DNA from: Candidatus Poribacteria bacterium
Lineage (GTDB): Bacteria > Poribacteria > WGA-4E > WGA-3G
Length of the DNA stretch: 64,000 bases
Assembly: GCA_028824125.1 (NCBI GenBank)
Contig: JAPPES010000136.1
Span: 1-64,000 of the forward strand
Reading direction: 5' to 3'
Shown: positions 26,667-35,371 of the stretch, one piece after another
How positions within the stretch are numbered: the stretch's first letter is position 1
Layout of the letters: every line of letters begins with the position of its first letter
Made by a program: the position numbers and the translations under genes
The notes under the pieces: model-generated
What the model was told of the DNA's origin: nothing
The model's input: only the letters and a program-made list of their open reading frames with translations
Database searches by the model: none

Positions 26667-27458
26667 CTACATCGCAACAATTTTGCGCATCCGTTGCGCA
26701 AGATCAATTTGTGCTTCCCTATCTCCACCAACTTCGTGAACCACGTAACCATCGTAACCGACAGCGCGGAACGCTTCCATAACTGCTGCCCAATCTGTGT
26801 CACCATCCAATAGGTTTACAAATCGGTGTTGACCACGCGAGAAATCTTTGAAATGCACCCGCTTGATACGATGTCCGAGCTCGCGGATCCAGTGTTCAGG
26901 ATAGCCATACGCCATCATGTTTGCCGTATCAAGATAAGTTCCAACCCAATCATTACCGACTTCATCTACAATCTCGCGCATCTCCTTCGGGCTGAGCAAG
27001 AATTTGTTCCATACATTTTCCAGACCGATGGCAACTTTGTGTGTTTCAGCAGAAGGCGCAAGGTCTTTTAGAATGCCGACAAGGTTATCCCACACCTGTT
27101 GGTATGTACCTTCAACGGAAAGTTGTCCTGGGTGTAGCAAGATTCCACCGACCCCAAGTGCGCCTGCAACTTCTAACCCACGCGCAAGCGATTTTGCACC
27201 GTTTTTACGCTGCTCTGCATCAGGGCTAAGCAGATTGCCGCGATTTGCATATCCCGCTGTTATGCTCGCGATCTCAATACCAGCAGCTTCACACTTTGCA
27301 GCAATACCTTTGAGTTCAGCATCGCTCATGTTTATGTCTGTGTCTTTCCCTTCACCAAAAGTAAGTTCAACTGCATCGTAGCCAGCATCTTGGCAGAGCG
27401 AGAGGGTATCATCAAGTGACATATTGCCGAGAATTATTTGGGTAACGCCTATCTTCAT
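26667..27458 (-). CDS. Sugar phosphate isomerase/epimerase (xylose isomerase-like TIM barrel)
   Basis: A 263-residue AP-endonuclease-2 type TIM barrel. Segments such as 'DAVELTFGEG', 'GILLHPGQLS', 'ENVWNKF' (metal Glu), 'LDTANMMAYG' (Asp), 'RVHFKDFSRG' (His/Asp) and 'VVHEVGG' are the beta-strand ends that carry the metal ligands. Family members isomerise or epimerise sugars, including ketoses and inosose; the substrate is not determinable. The ATG at 27458 is preceded by AAGGAGAAGGA. It overlaps by four bases the end of a small zinc-ribbon gene, so the two are translationally coupled. Confidence 0.9.
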   Translation of the reverse strand: MKIGVTQIILGNMSLDDTLSLCQDAGYDAVELTFGEGKDTDINMSDAELKGIAAKCEAAGIEIASITAGYANRGNLLSPDAEQRKNGAKSLARGLEVAGALGVGGILLHPGQLSVEGTYQQVWDNLVGILKDLAPSAETHKVAIGLENVWNKFLLSPKEMREIVDEVGNDWVGTYLDTANMMAYGYPEHWIRELGHRIKRVHFKDFSRGQHRFVNLLDGDTDWAAVMEAFRAVGYDGYVVHEVGGDREAQIDLAQRMRKIVAM

Positions 27459-27709
27459 TTTTTAGTATCCTTCTCCTTTTCGATATGGAACTGTATAGGT
27501 GTCAATGCTTGTATGCATAAGTAACGCATTTCAAGACATTGTGGACACCGAAGTTGGATATAATATGCATCGTTAAACACAGCATCAATCCAGTCTGTTA
27601 GTTTATCCTGAGTTTTTCCTAAAAACTGTTCAAGCACTTCATATTCACGATTACAATCCGGACAGATTTGTAAGTCACGTCCGATCTCAATACTGTCTAA
27701 CCATCCCAT
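27455..27709 (-). CDS. Small zinc-ribbon protein
   Basis: An 84-residue protein with two CxxC knuckles, 'CPDCNREY' and 'CPQCLEM', about 38 residues apart, which suggests a zinc ribbon. No catalytic domain is seen. The start at the ATG 27709 ('MGWLDSIEIG') is preferred; an upstream in-frame start would extend into the repeat palindrome at 27728-27748. The ATGA overlap with the downstream isomerase gene indicates coupled translation. The function is unknown; a role in metal or nucleic-acid binding is possible. Confidence 0.7.
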   Translation of the reverse strand: MGWLDSIEIGRDLQICPDCNREYEVLEQFLGKTQDKLTDWIDAVFNDAYYIQLRCPQCLEMRYLCIQALTPIQFHIEKEKDTKK

Positions 27710-27719
27710 GATTATCACA

Positions 27720-27930
27720 CAATTGTAGCACAAACTGTTAGTTTGTGCATCTGTGGAACGCAAACTAAATCAAGATTAAGAAAATAAATCGGTCCTGTGG
27801 CGAGGTTAAGAAGAAATCAACGGTATGAATGCCATTTAGCCATTCCCCGCCTCGCCAGCAGTGGAGTCTCCGTGCCTCGTGTGGACAAAAAATTACCGAA
27901 TTAATAAATTAATCTTCGGACAGTTTGCGC
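27720..27930 (-). repeat. Repeat cluster between hflX and the zinc-ribbon gene
   Basis: It contains a GCACAAACT-gtt-AGTTTGTGC palindrome (27728-27748), copy B of the nested-hairpin element (about 27797-27870, with a shortened inner loop) and the 'attaccgaattaataaatt' block (27892-27915). Nothing else is evident in this 240-bp gap. Confidence 0.75.
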
Positions 27931-27949
27931 TACAAAGACTTTACCGAGC

Positions 27950-29242
27950 TCACGTTCTAATTGTAAATTGCGATACCGATTTGAGATACCGGGTTGGCAG
28001 ACGTGCCTTGACATGAACACCATCTTCAGCATATTCTGTGCCTAACACCGTCCCATGCTTATATAGCATGTCTAATGCTTTTCCCTCCGTATAAGGGATA
28101 CTCAGATCGATCATTGTACCGTGCGAAGCAAAACGCTCTGCCAACGCCTCCATTAGTGTTTCAATACCGTCTCCACGTTGTGCCGAAATCGGTATTGCCT
28201 CTGGGTAACGAGCCTTAAGAATATGTAGTAGGTCTTCCTTTTCAAGCTGGTCTATTTTATTGAACGCCATGACCATCGGAATATCAGATGCATCCAACTC
28301 CTGCAGTACCGTATCCACCGCAGCGATTTGTGCTTCTGCTTCTGGATGACTAATATCAACGACATGCAATAATAGGTCAGCTTCTGTAACCTCTTCTAAT
28401 GTTGCTTTGAATGCAGCAACAAGTTGATGCGGCAATTTTTTGATAAAACCGACGGTATCGCTTAATAGAATGTTTTGATTTTCTGGTAGATTCACCCGAC
28501 GCGTAGTTGAATCTAAGGTAGCAAACAGTTTATCCTCTGCTAAGACGTTTTCACCTGTTAACGTATTAAAGAGAGTTGATTTTCCAGCATTAGTATATCC
28601 GACAAGGGATACTTTGATTTTCTCTGCGCGGTTTCGCCGTTGCACTTGTCGCCGTTTTTCAACCGTTTCTAACGCTTTTTTGACTTGAGAAATTTGCCTG
28701 CGAACCCAGCGACGGTCCATTTCCAGCTGCGTTTCACCAGGACCGCGTAGTGCCCCACTACCGCTACCCCCACTGGTTGCGATCCGCGAAAGGTGTGTCC
28801 ACATCCGTGTAAGTCGCGGGAGCGCATATTCCAATTGTGCTAAGGCGACTTGTAACCGCGCTTCACTGGTTAATGCGCGTTGTGCAAACACCTGCAGGAT
28901 AAGTCCCGTTCTATCAACGGTCGCAATATCAAGTAGATTTTCAATATTTCGCGTTTGCGCAGGTGATAACTCCTCGTCAAAGATGATAGCATCCGCTTCA
29001 AGTTCGGCAACCACATCCTTTAGCTCTTCAACCTTACCTTCTCCGATAAAATAGGTCGGATTCGGTACATTGCGCGACTGAATTGTTTCACACACGACTT
29101 CAATCCCCGCAGTTTCGGTCAGTTGTCGAAGTTCCTGCAGTGATTCCTCTGTTTCGTGCATTAAGGTATCTCGTAGTTTTACACCAACAAGAATTGCACG
29201 AGAGGGTGGATTTGGTGCTTGTGTATCGTAAAGTTCTTGCAT
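27950..29242 (-). CDS. hflX: GTPase HflX
   Basis: A 430-residue ribosome-associated GTPase that splits stalled or heat-damaged 70S ribosomes. The N-terminal HflX domain (about 1-190) includes 'AELEADAIIFDEELSPAQTRNIE' and the linker 'GGSGSGALRGPGETQLE'. The G domain has G1 'GYTNAGKSTL', G3 'LSDTVGFI' and G4 'FNKIDQ'. The length is typical. The ATG at 29242 is near the end of a 575-bp intergenic region with no obvious operon partner. It is separated from the zinc-ribbon gene by repeats. Confidence 0.96.
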   Translation of the reverse strand: MQELYDTQAPNPPSRAILVGVKLRDTLMHETEESLQELRQLTETAGIEVVCETIQSRNVPNPTYFIGEGKVEELKDVVAELEADAIIFDEELSPAQTRNIENLLDIATVDRTGLILQVFAQRALTSEARLQVALAQLEYALPRLTRMWTHLSRIATSGGSGSGALRGPGETQLEMDRRWVRRQISQVKKALETVEKRRQVQRRNRAEKIKVSLVGYTNAGKSTLFNTLTGENVLAEDKLFATLDSTTRRVNLPENQNILLSDTVGFIKKLPHQLVAAFKATLEEVTEADLLLHVVDISHPEAEAQIAAVDTVLQELDASDIPMVMAFNKIDQLEKEDLLHILKARYPEAIPISAQRGDGIETLMEALAERFASHGTMIDLSIPYTEGKALDMLYKHGTVLGTEYAEDGVHVKARLPTRYLKSVSQFTIRT

Positions 29243-29597
29243 ATCGCCCCTTTAGCAATTGTGGAATTTGACTATAGTATGTACAGTTTATCAGATTAAT
29301 ATGCGGTTTTCAACCAAAACTTTGCTAATTAGAATTATGAAAAAATATTGGACTCAATATACCTGATTATGCTTAAATACCCCAAGTTGCTGCGGACAAG
29401 ATTTTAGGCATGTAGACACCGTTTTTACTTTACTATTGATCCAGAAGCCTATTTACTGATGTACATTAAGTTAAAAATAATTTAGTTAAGTAACCATTTT
29501 CACAAAATAGCGTTTATAATAGTATATGAATAGGATTCCTGCGTTTTTGAACCTGGGAATCATGGAAGTTAACAGTTTGAAAAAATTCAGGTTTATC
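29243..29597. other. AT-rich divergent intergenic region
   Basis: No coding signal is seen. Around 29393-29432 there is a degenerate third copy of the composite repeat ('aagattttaggcatgtagac', compare 15421-15440). The rest is AT-rich DNA separating hflX from the HU promoters. Confidence 0.4.
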
Positions 29598-29626
29598 TTG
29601 ACAACGCTTGAATTTTGTGGTATCAT
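29598..29626 (+). promoter_or_regulatory. HU promoter P1
   Basis: TTGACA at 29598-29603, a 17-bp spacer and TATCAT at 29621-29626 with TGG before the -10. It is one of the strongest promoter matches in the window. Confidence 0.7.
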
Positions 29627-29659
29627 TATAAACAGAAACTATATTATGTTAACTTTTTC

Positions 29660-29688
29660 TTGACACTTTATACGTGTGTAAGTTTAAT
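29660..29688 (+). promoter_or_regulatory. HU promoter P2
   Basis: TTGACA at 29660-29665, a 17-bp spacer and TTTAAT at 29683-29688. It lies 62 bp downstream of P1 and gives a leader of about 120 bases before the HU ATG. Confidence 0.6.
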
Positions 29689-29817
29689 TGCATTTTGATG
29701 TAGTTTCTATCTAATTACCTCCAGTCCGATACCAAAACTCCTCACTTTTGTGATCCCGAATCTGAGTGTGTGAGTTGGATTGACTGAAAAAATAATTTAT
29801 AATAAGGAAGTTGAATC

Positions 29818-30102
29818 ATGGCGAAGAAATTAATGAAGGATGACATCATCAATAGCGTCGTAAAAGAAACCGGTCTTAGCAAAAAAGATGCGGGAGCTGC
29901 CGTTGAAGCGTTCACTAAGACTGTGCAAGACGCCCTGAAAAAAGGAAATTCAATTGGGCTTATCGGCTTTGGAACGTTTGAAGTCAGAACCCGCGCTGCG
30001 CGAGAAGGTCGAAACCCACGAACCGGTGAACCGCTTAAGATTGCAAAGAAAAAGGTTCCTGCATTTAAAGCTGGTAAGAAACTTAAAGACGCTGTCTCCT
30101 AA
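29818..30102 (+). CDS. HU family DNA-binding protein
   Basis: A 94-residue histone-like protein that bends DNA and compacts the nucleoid. The helical N-terminus 'MKDDIINSVVKETGLSKKDA' and the beta-arm 'GFGTFEVRTRAAREGRNPRTGEPLKI', with the Arg-Asn-Pro tip, are typical; 'AKKKVPAFKAGKKLKDAV' completes the fold. HU and IHF are close; the basic, even sequence favours HU. The ATG has AAGGAAG upstream. Two strong promoters and a clean terminator bracket it, as expected for a highly expressed single gene. Confidence 0.95.
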   Translation: MAKKLMKDDIINSVVKETGLSKKDAGAAVEAFTKTVQDALKKGNSIGLIGFGTFEVRTRAAREGRNPRTGEPLKIAKKKVPAFKAGKKLKDAVS

Positions 30103-30123
30103 ACATAGAACTCGTCTAAGAGA

Positions 30124-30171
30124 AAAAACCGTAGAGTACACCTCATTTTGAGTAGTATTTCTACGGTTTTT
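30124..30171 (+). terminator. Intrinsic terminator of the HU gene
   Basis: AAAAACCGTAGA (30124-30135) pairs perfectly with TCTACGGTTTTT (30160-30171), and the right arm runs into further T residues ('cttttctt'). The A-rich left flank means it could also act on the other strand. Confidence 0.85.
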
Positions 30172-30406
30172 CTTTTCTTAGAAACATTATCTATCTTCCA
30201 ACATTTTCCAATTCCTACTCATCCGTGATAAGACGTGTTCTGGACGTACTTTCTTTAAATTCTCCAGAAAAATTAACTGGAAAATACGCTAATACTATGC
30301 TATTATTATAGGTGATATGTGACTCCAATTTATTATAGCTGAGTGTTCAGTAATATATTGGAGGCAAGAGATATGATAGTAAAGAGTTGATTTCAGGAGA
30401 ACTTTG

Positions 30407-31459
30407 ATGTTAATCAGGACCAGAGCACCTGTTAGAATCGATTTCGCTGGTGGTTGGAGTGATGTCGCCCTTTTCACAGAAGAGTCCAAGGGACTTGTTG
30501 TCAATGGCGCCATCAATCGATATGCCTATGCAACGCTTGTTTGCGAAAGCCAAACAAATTTCGCTGACTCGGTTGAACTGCAACGCGTTCTGGATAAAAA
30601 GATTCGCATCTATTCCGCTGACTTTGATACATTTGTTGAGGCTGAAGATGTGCGGCAACTTGAATACGATGGTAACATTGACCTCGTAAAAGCAGCTGTC
30701 CGTCAAATGTCTATCCAAATCGGAGGTTTTGATCTGATCACGCAGTCAAACGCGCCGCCCGGGAGTGGTCTTGGCACCTCCGCAGCAATGGGTGTAACGT
30801 TAATCGGAGTGCTTGGCGCGCTTAAGGATGTGACGTATCTTCCCTATCAGTATGCCGAACTTGCCAGCAGTATTGAACGTCATGAACTGGGTATCCTGGG
30901 TGGTAAGCAGGACCATTATGCAAGTGCTGTTGGTGGTATTCGTTTTATGGAATTTCAGGGCGAAGAGGTAAAAACCTCACCTTTAAAACTGCCGCCGCAT
31001 ATTCGTTATGAGCTGGAAAAAAATCTTGTACTTTGCTACACCGGACAGCCTCGTCTCTCAGGTAATATTCATCAAAATGTAACGCAAGCATATAAAAGCG
31101 GTGAACCGGGTGTTCGGAAAGCCTTAGAAAACCTAAAAGCAATTGCTGAGTCTACCAAAACTGCTTTAATTCGGGGGCGTTTAACAGATTTCGGTGAACT
31201 CTTAACTGAAAATTGGGAAAATCAGAAAAAACTACACTCATCTGTAACAAATGAACAGATAGATAAACTTTTTTACATCGCAAATGAACATGGTGCTATC
31301 GGTGGCAAAGCGTGTGGTGCAGGCGGTGGTGGTTGTCTCCTCTTTTACTGTCAACCGACACGGGAGCATAGCGTGCGACAAAAACTTGAAGAAGCAGGGA
31401 CTCAAGTTATTGACTTTAACTTTGATTCTGATGGGCTTCAAGTATGGAGAGCAGAATAG
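30407..31459 (+). CDS. GHMP family kinase (HddA-like)
   Basis: A 350-residue ATP-dependent small-molecule kinase. The N-terminal 'RAPVRIDFAGGWSDV' and the ATP motif 'APPGSGLGTSAAMGV' (near residue 112) define the GHMP family, and the C-terminal 'GGKACGAGGGGCLLFYC' is motif 3. The overall pattern resembles D-glycero-D-manno-heptose 7-phosphate kinase and L-fucokinase-type enzymes. A heptose role in LPS is possible but unproven. The ATG at 30407 has CAGGAGA upstream. It has its own upstream region after the HU terminator and is followed 119 bp later by the MoxR gene. Confidence 0.88.
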   Translation: MLIRTRAPVRIDFAGGWSDVALFTEESKGLVVNGAINRYAYATLVCESQTNFADSVELQRVLDKKIRIYSADFDTFVEAEDVRQLEYDGNIDLVKAAVRQMSIQIGGFDLITQSNAPPGSGLGTSAAMGVTLIGVLGALKDVTYLPYQYAELASSIERHELGILGGKQDHYASAVGGIRFMEFQGEEVKTSPLKLPPHIRYELEKNLVLCYTGQPRLSGNIHQNVTQAYKSGEPGVRKALENLKAIAESTKTALIRGRLTDFGELLTENWENQKKLHSSVTNEQIDKLFYIANEHGAIGGKACGAGGGGCLLFYCQPTREHSVRQKLEEAGTQVIDFNFDSDGLQVWRAE

Positions 31460-31578
31460 GTATACAAGACTGCAGACTCACCGCCCCTACTAAATTATCT
31501 GGCACATTCTGTGTGCCGTTTCTATTATCAATTTCGTAAATAAAAAGCATCCTCAATATACGACGGAAAGGAAGATTC

Positions 31579-32592
31579 ATGGAAACTACCCCAATTGAAA
31601 CTGATTTGGAAGCTGCCGAGTTTTTAAATACGGCTCGTGAAAACATTTTGACTGAACTGAAAAAGCGAATAGTAGGACAAAGTAATGTGATTGATCAACT
31701 TCTAATTGCCCTCTTTTCACAAGGACATTGCCTACTCGTTGGGGTACCAGGGTTAGCAAAGACGTTGCTTATCAGTACCTTTGCCCAAATTCTTGAACTT
31801 CCGTTCAACCGCATTCAGTTCACGCCGGACCTGATGCCTTCGGATATTATTGGAACAGATATAATTGAAGAGGAAGTGAATACAGGTAAACGTGCATTCC
31901 GTTTTATTAAGGGGCCGGTTTTTGCCAACATTGTGCTTGCAGATGAAATTAACCGTACGCCTCCGAAAACACAAGCAGCACTTTTGCAAGCAATGCAGGA
32001 GTATAAAGTCACAGCGGGTGGTAATACATACACATTGGAGCTTCCGTTTTTTGTGTTAGCCACACAGAACCCAATTGAACAGGAAGGCACTTATCCATTG
32101 CCTGAAGCACAACTTGACCGCTTTATGTTCAATATCTATATTGATTACCCAGAGAAATCTGAGGAGAAAGAAATTGTTATGACGACTACCTCTGCTTATG
32201 ATCCCGATATAGAACCGGTTATCACAGGTGAAGAGGTGTTACGGTTACAGCAGATTGTGCGGAAGGTGCCGATTGCTGAGGCGATGGTAGATTATGCGGT
32301 TGAATTGAGTCTTAACACGCGCCCGACTCATCCCGACGCTCCCGATTTTATTAAGGATTGGGTGAATTGGGGGGCAGGGCCGCGAGCATCCCAATATCTT
32401 GTTTTAGGTGCAAAGGCGCGCGCAATTATGCACGGGCGTTACCACGTCAGTTATGAGGACATCAGAGCAGTAGCAAAACCGGTTTTGCGTCACCGAATCT
32501 TGACCAACTTTAATGCTGAAGCGGATGGAATCAGCAGTTTAGATATTATCTCGCAGTTGTTGGAAAAAGTTGAACCGCCAGAGGTCGAGTGA
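31579..32592 (+). CDS. MoxR family AAA+ ATPase
   Basis: A 337-residue chaperone-like ATPase. Walker A is 'GVPGLAKTLL', Walker B is 'VLADEINRTPPKTQ', and sensor 1 'FVLATQNPIEQEGTYPLPEAQLDRF' is a MoxR hallmark. MoxR proteins usually act with a DUF58 and a von Willebrand A protein encoded next to them to mature or insert metal or cofactor in periplasmic enzymes. Here the next 770 bp hold only repeats, so the usual partners are missing from this locus. The ATG at 31579 has AAGGAAG upstream. Confidence 0.93.
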   Translation: METTPIETDLEAAEFLNTARENILTELKKRIVGQSNVIDQLLIALFSQGHCLLVGVPGLAKTLLISTFAQILELPFNRIQFTPDLMPSDIIGTDIIEEEVNTGKRAFRFIKGPVFANIVLADEINRTPPKTQAALLQAMQEYKVTAGGNTYTLELPFFVLATQNPIEQEGTYPLPEAQLDRFMFNIYIDYPEKSEEKEIVMTTTSAYDPDIEPVITGEEVLRLQQIVRKVPIAEAMVDYAVELSLNTRPTHPDAPDFIKDWVNWGAGPRASQYLVLGAKARAIMHGRYHVSYEDIRAVAKPVLRHRILTNFNAEADGISSLDIISQLLEKVEPPEVE

Positions 32593-32687
32593 GTTTTCAC
32601 TTCAGATTCACGCTGCTGTAGGTTCAGTTTCAGCCCGGGCCATAGGTATCAACTTAAGGAATTTTGATTTTTGAGTCCATCTCTTCA

Positions 32688-32750
32688 GTCCCGTAGGGAC
32701 GCAATGTTTATAGACCTGTTATTGGCATCTACATATCGTTCCTACGGAAC
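32688..32750 (+). repeat. GTCCC-type palindromes near MoxR
   Basis: GTCCC-gta-GGGAC at 32688-32700 and GTTCC-tac-GGAAC at 32738-32750 are separated by 'gcaatgtttatag'. The paired change CC/GG to TC/GA keeps the stem. The same pair in the same arrangement recurs at 51692-51755. Confidence 0.75.
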
Positions 32751-32780
32751 TCAAGAGGGTGTTGACAGCGTTTTTCTATT

Positions 32781-32902
32781 AGGACTTACGCAGTTTCTCT
32801 TAAAGTCCCCTTGATAAGGGGGATTTAGGGGGTTAAATCACTGAAATAACGGCTTTTTAATCCCCCTAACCTCCCTTATCAAGAGGGGAATGCGTAAGTC
32901 CT
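32781..32902 (-). repeat. MITE-like element with AGGACTTACGCA ends, copy 2
   Basis: A 122-bp element whose reverse complement aligns along its length with 20757-20863. The terminal inverted repeats AGGACTTACGCA / TGCGTAAGTCCT are perfect here. The interior contains two copies of CCCTTGATAAGGG-type palindromes. Confidence 0.85.
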
Positions 32903-32944
32903 GTCTATAAACATATTGTCCCTAATGAAGATTAAAAAATAAAT

Positions 32945-33180
32945 TGGGTAATTTGGCGAGGTTAGGAAGAAATCAACGGTATGAATGCCATACGTGCATT
33001 CGTCTTTAGGCATTCCCCGCCTTGCCAGCAGAGGTGTACACTTGCATTGGACAGAAAATTACCGAATGAATAAATTAATTTTCATTTAGATTGCGCTACG
33101 GCATCTTCCGAAAAATGGATCATTCTCTATAAAAAACAGTGTTTGCAGGCCTAAAATCTTATAGGTAGCAATTTGAGTTA
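32945..33180 (+). repeat. Nested-hairpin element copy C plus composite repeat
   Basis: GGCGAGG (32956-32962) can pair with CCTTGCC further on, enclosing GAATGCC...GGCATTC. This is followed by the 'attaccgaat' block (about 33057) and, inverted, the 95-bp composite repeat also found before nadB. The whole stretch lies upstream of the proteasome operon and has no gene. Confidence 0.75.
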
Positions 33181-33229
33181 TATTAAGGCAATAGACAGAA
33201 TATATTTCCGCAATAACTGATTTTTTAAC

Positions 33230-33258
33230 TTGCATGCATTTGCGAAGTATGTTAAACT
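33230..33258 (+). promoter_or_regulatory. Candidate promoter of the proteasome operon
   Basis: TTGCAT at 33230-33235, a 17-bp spacer and TAAACT at 33253-33258. A second 'TGGTAAACT' at about 33365 has a weaker -35 and would give a leader of some 35 bases. Either may drive the operon. Confidence 0.4.
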
Positions 33259-33414
33259 AATGGCAATTGTCAAAGTTGAGTCAATTTTTTAGCAAATCTG
33301 CCAAAAATCAAGAATTATGATATTTGGTAACATAGACGGTAAATTCGCAAATTAGTTAGAAATGTGGTAAACTCTATCGTAAAGTCACCCTTTTTGTCTG
33401 AGGAGACGTTCAAA

Positions 33415-35313
33415 ATGGACGATAAAGAGAAATATAGCAACGAAAAAGAAAAGTTCGGTGAGACTGGCGGGAACCGTTACGATCATAAATCTTTTGAAGA
33501 CGAGGATGAGTTGGAACTGGATGAGGATATTGAAGATGAGGCAAGTTCCAACTATTCCCATCGATTTAGCAACTCACACCAGAACCATTATGATCGTAGG
33601 TCTTTTGAGGACGAGGATGAGTTGGAACTGGATGAGGATATTGAAGATGAGGCAAGTTCTGGCTATTCCTTGCGGCTAATCCATCATATTATCTCAGAAA
33701 CACCTGTGGAAGACCGTAGACGGCGTTTTTTAATTGAATTACGTCGCTCAATCATCAATGATGAAGGCGAATTTCGGCAGAGAGTTCAAGCCATTGAACA
33801 GGAAGCTGTCCGTATACATGCTGAGATGACCGAACAAATTGATAAACTGACGGCGCCAGCAAATCGCATCGGTACACTCCTCGCGATCCCCGAAGACGAC
33901 ACAGCACGCGTTACTGTTGGGGGTTCTGAATACTATGCTAATATTGACCCGCAATTAGACGCAGAAAACCTTAAAAAAGGCATGAGTGTACTTTTAAACG
34001 AAGCTTTTGTCGTTGTTGGTGAACTCGGTTATACTGAATCAGGGCCAATTGCCAAAATTGCCGATGTGCTTCCTGATGGCAGGCTTCGCGTTGGGTCTGA
34101 ACCGAGTCTCCAATCTGTTATTATTGAACGTGCTACAGACTTGGCAGATGCCAAACTAAAGTCCGGTGACGAAGTCCGTCTTGATGCCAATTTAAAAGTT
34201 GCCATTGAACGGATCGCCTCAAAAGAGCAGAAAGATTATGCACTTGAAGCAGTACCGCAAATTCCATGGACGAAAGTTGGCGGGCTTGACGAAACTATTC
34301 AGCGGATTAAGGACACTATTGAACAACCGATTTTGCACCCTGAACTCTTCAAGCGGTTTCAATATACTGTACCGAAAGGATTTCTTCTCCACGGTCCCCC
34401 CGGTTGTGGCAAAACACTTATCGGGAAAGCAACCGCTTACAACTTAACCGAACGCCTCAAAACAGAAACAGGTGCAGAGGTTGAAGGTACTTTCCTTCAT
34501 ATTAAGGGTCCTGAAATACTCAATATGTGGCTCGGTGAGTCGGAGCGGAAAGTCAGAGAAATCTTTCAGATGGCACGCGAGAAGCGTGATGAGGGCAAAC
34601 TTGCTTTCGTCTTTATTGATGAAGCTGAATCTATTTTGGGAACTCGTCGGGCTATGCGCTCACATAGCATCTCTAATACACTGGTGCCGATGTTCTGTGC
34701 AGAAATGGACGGAATTGAACCTTTGCAAGAGGTCGTTATCATTTTGGCTACTAATCGTCCTGACTTAATTGACCCAGCTATTCTCCGACCAGGACGGATT
34801 GATAGAAAGATCAAAGTGATACGCCCAAATAAAGAGGCTGCCAAAGATATTTTCAGCATCTATCTAACCCCGGAACTTCCGATTGAAACAGAACCTGGTG
34901 AAACTGCCGATAAAGAAATCGTTGACGGTTTAATTGTACAAGTTGTTGACGAAATGTTTCGCGAAACATCTGAAAACCGCTTCCTTGAAGTTGCTCTTCG
35001 TAGTGGTAGGCGCGACATTCTTTATCGTGGTCATCTCTGTAGTGGCGCGATTATTGAGTCTATTGTTCAGAGAGCGAAAGAATCTGCCATGAAACGGGCC
35101 ATCGCAGCGCCTGAAACAGAGACAGGCATTTCGTTAGACGATCTATTAAACGCACTCAGCGCAGAATATAGCGAAAACGACATTTTCCCGCCGACCGAGG
35201 CGACTGAGGATTGGCTTAAACTTCTTGACTATGATCCCGTGAATGTTGTAAAAGTTACGCCTATTCAGGCCGAAAAGAAAGAGTCTCAAAAAACACCAAG
35301 TCCGGTGATTTAA
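33415..35313 (+). CDS. arc: Proteasome-associated AAA+ ATPase (ARC/Mpa)
   Basis: A 632-residue hexameric unfoldase that recognises modifier-tagged proteins and feeds them to the 20S proteasome. An acidic N-terminal part (residues 1-95) contains a 37-residue tandem duplication with a 'FEDEDELELDEDIED' core. A coiled coil follows (about 105-145), then paired OB folds (about 145-270) and the AAA domain: Walker A 'GPPGCGKT' near 326, Walker B 'FVFIDEAES' near 397, and 'ATNRPDLIDPAILRPGRIDRKI'. It ends 'TPSPVI' and so lacks the penultimate Tyr of the Mpa GQYL-type tail that opens the proteasome gate. The ATG at 33415 is chosen for GAGGAG upstream. It is first in the operon. Confidence 0.95.
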   Translation: MDDKEKYSNEKEKFGETGGNRYDHKSFEDEDELELDEDIEDEASSNYSHRFSNSHQNHYDRRSFEDEDELELDEDIEDEASSGYSLRLIHHIISETPVEDRRRRFLIELRRSIINDEGEFRQRVQAIEQEAVRIHAEMTEQIDKLTAPANRIGTLLAIPEDDTARVTVGGSEYYANIDPQLDAENLKKGMSVLLNEAFVVVGELGYTESGPIAKIADVLPDGRLRVGSEPSLQSVIIERATDLADAKLKSGDEVRLDANLKVAIERIASKEQKDYALEAVPQIPWTKVGGLDETIQRIKDTIEQPILHPELFKRFQYTVPKGFLLHGPPGCGKTLIGKATAYNLTERLKTETGAEVEGTFLHIKGPEILNMWLGESERKVREIFQMAREKRDEGKLAFVFIDEAESILGTRRAMRSHSISNTLVPMFCAEMDGIEPLQEVVIILATNRPDLIDPAILRPGRIDRKIKVIRPNKEAAKDIFSIYLTPELPIETEPGETADKEIVDGLIVQVVDEMFRETSENRFLEVALRSGRRDILYRGHLCSGAIIESIVQRAKESAMKRAIAAPETETGISLDDLLNALSAEYSENDIFPPTEATEDWLKLLDYDPVNVVKVTPIQAEKKESQKTPSPVI

Positions 35314-35371
35314 CGCTTACCTTCCATCGTGAAGTTAACACATATTGCCGAAACCATAGAAAGACGTAATA

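Noticed and set aside
32593-33230. Missing DUF58/VWA partner genes after MoxR
   Set aside because: The region was read for remnants of these genes, but it contains only repeats; absence is noted in the MoxR entry and no pseudogene is claimed.
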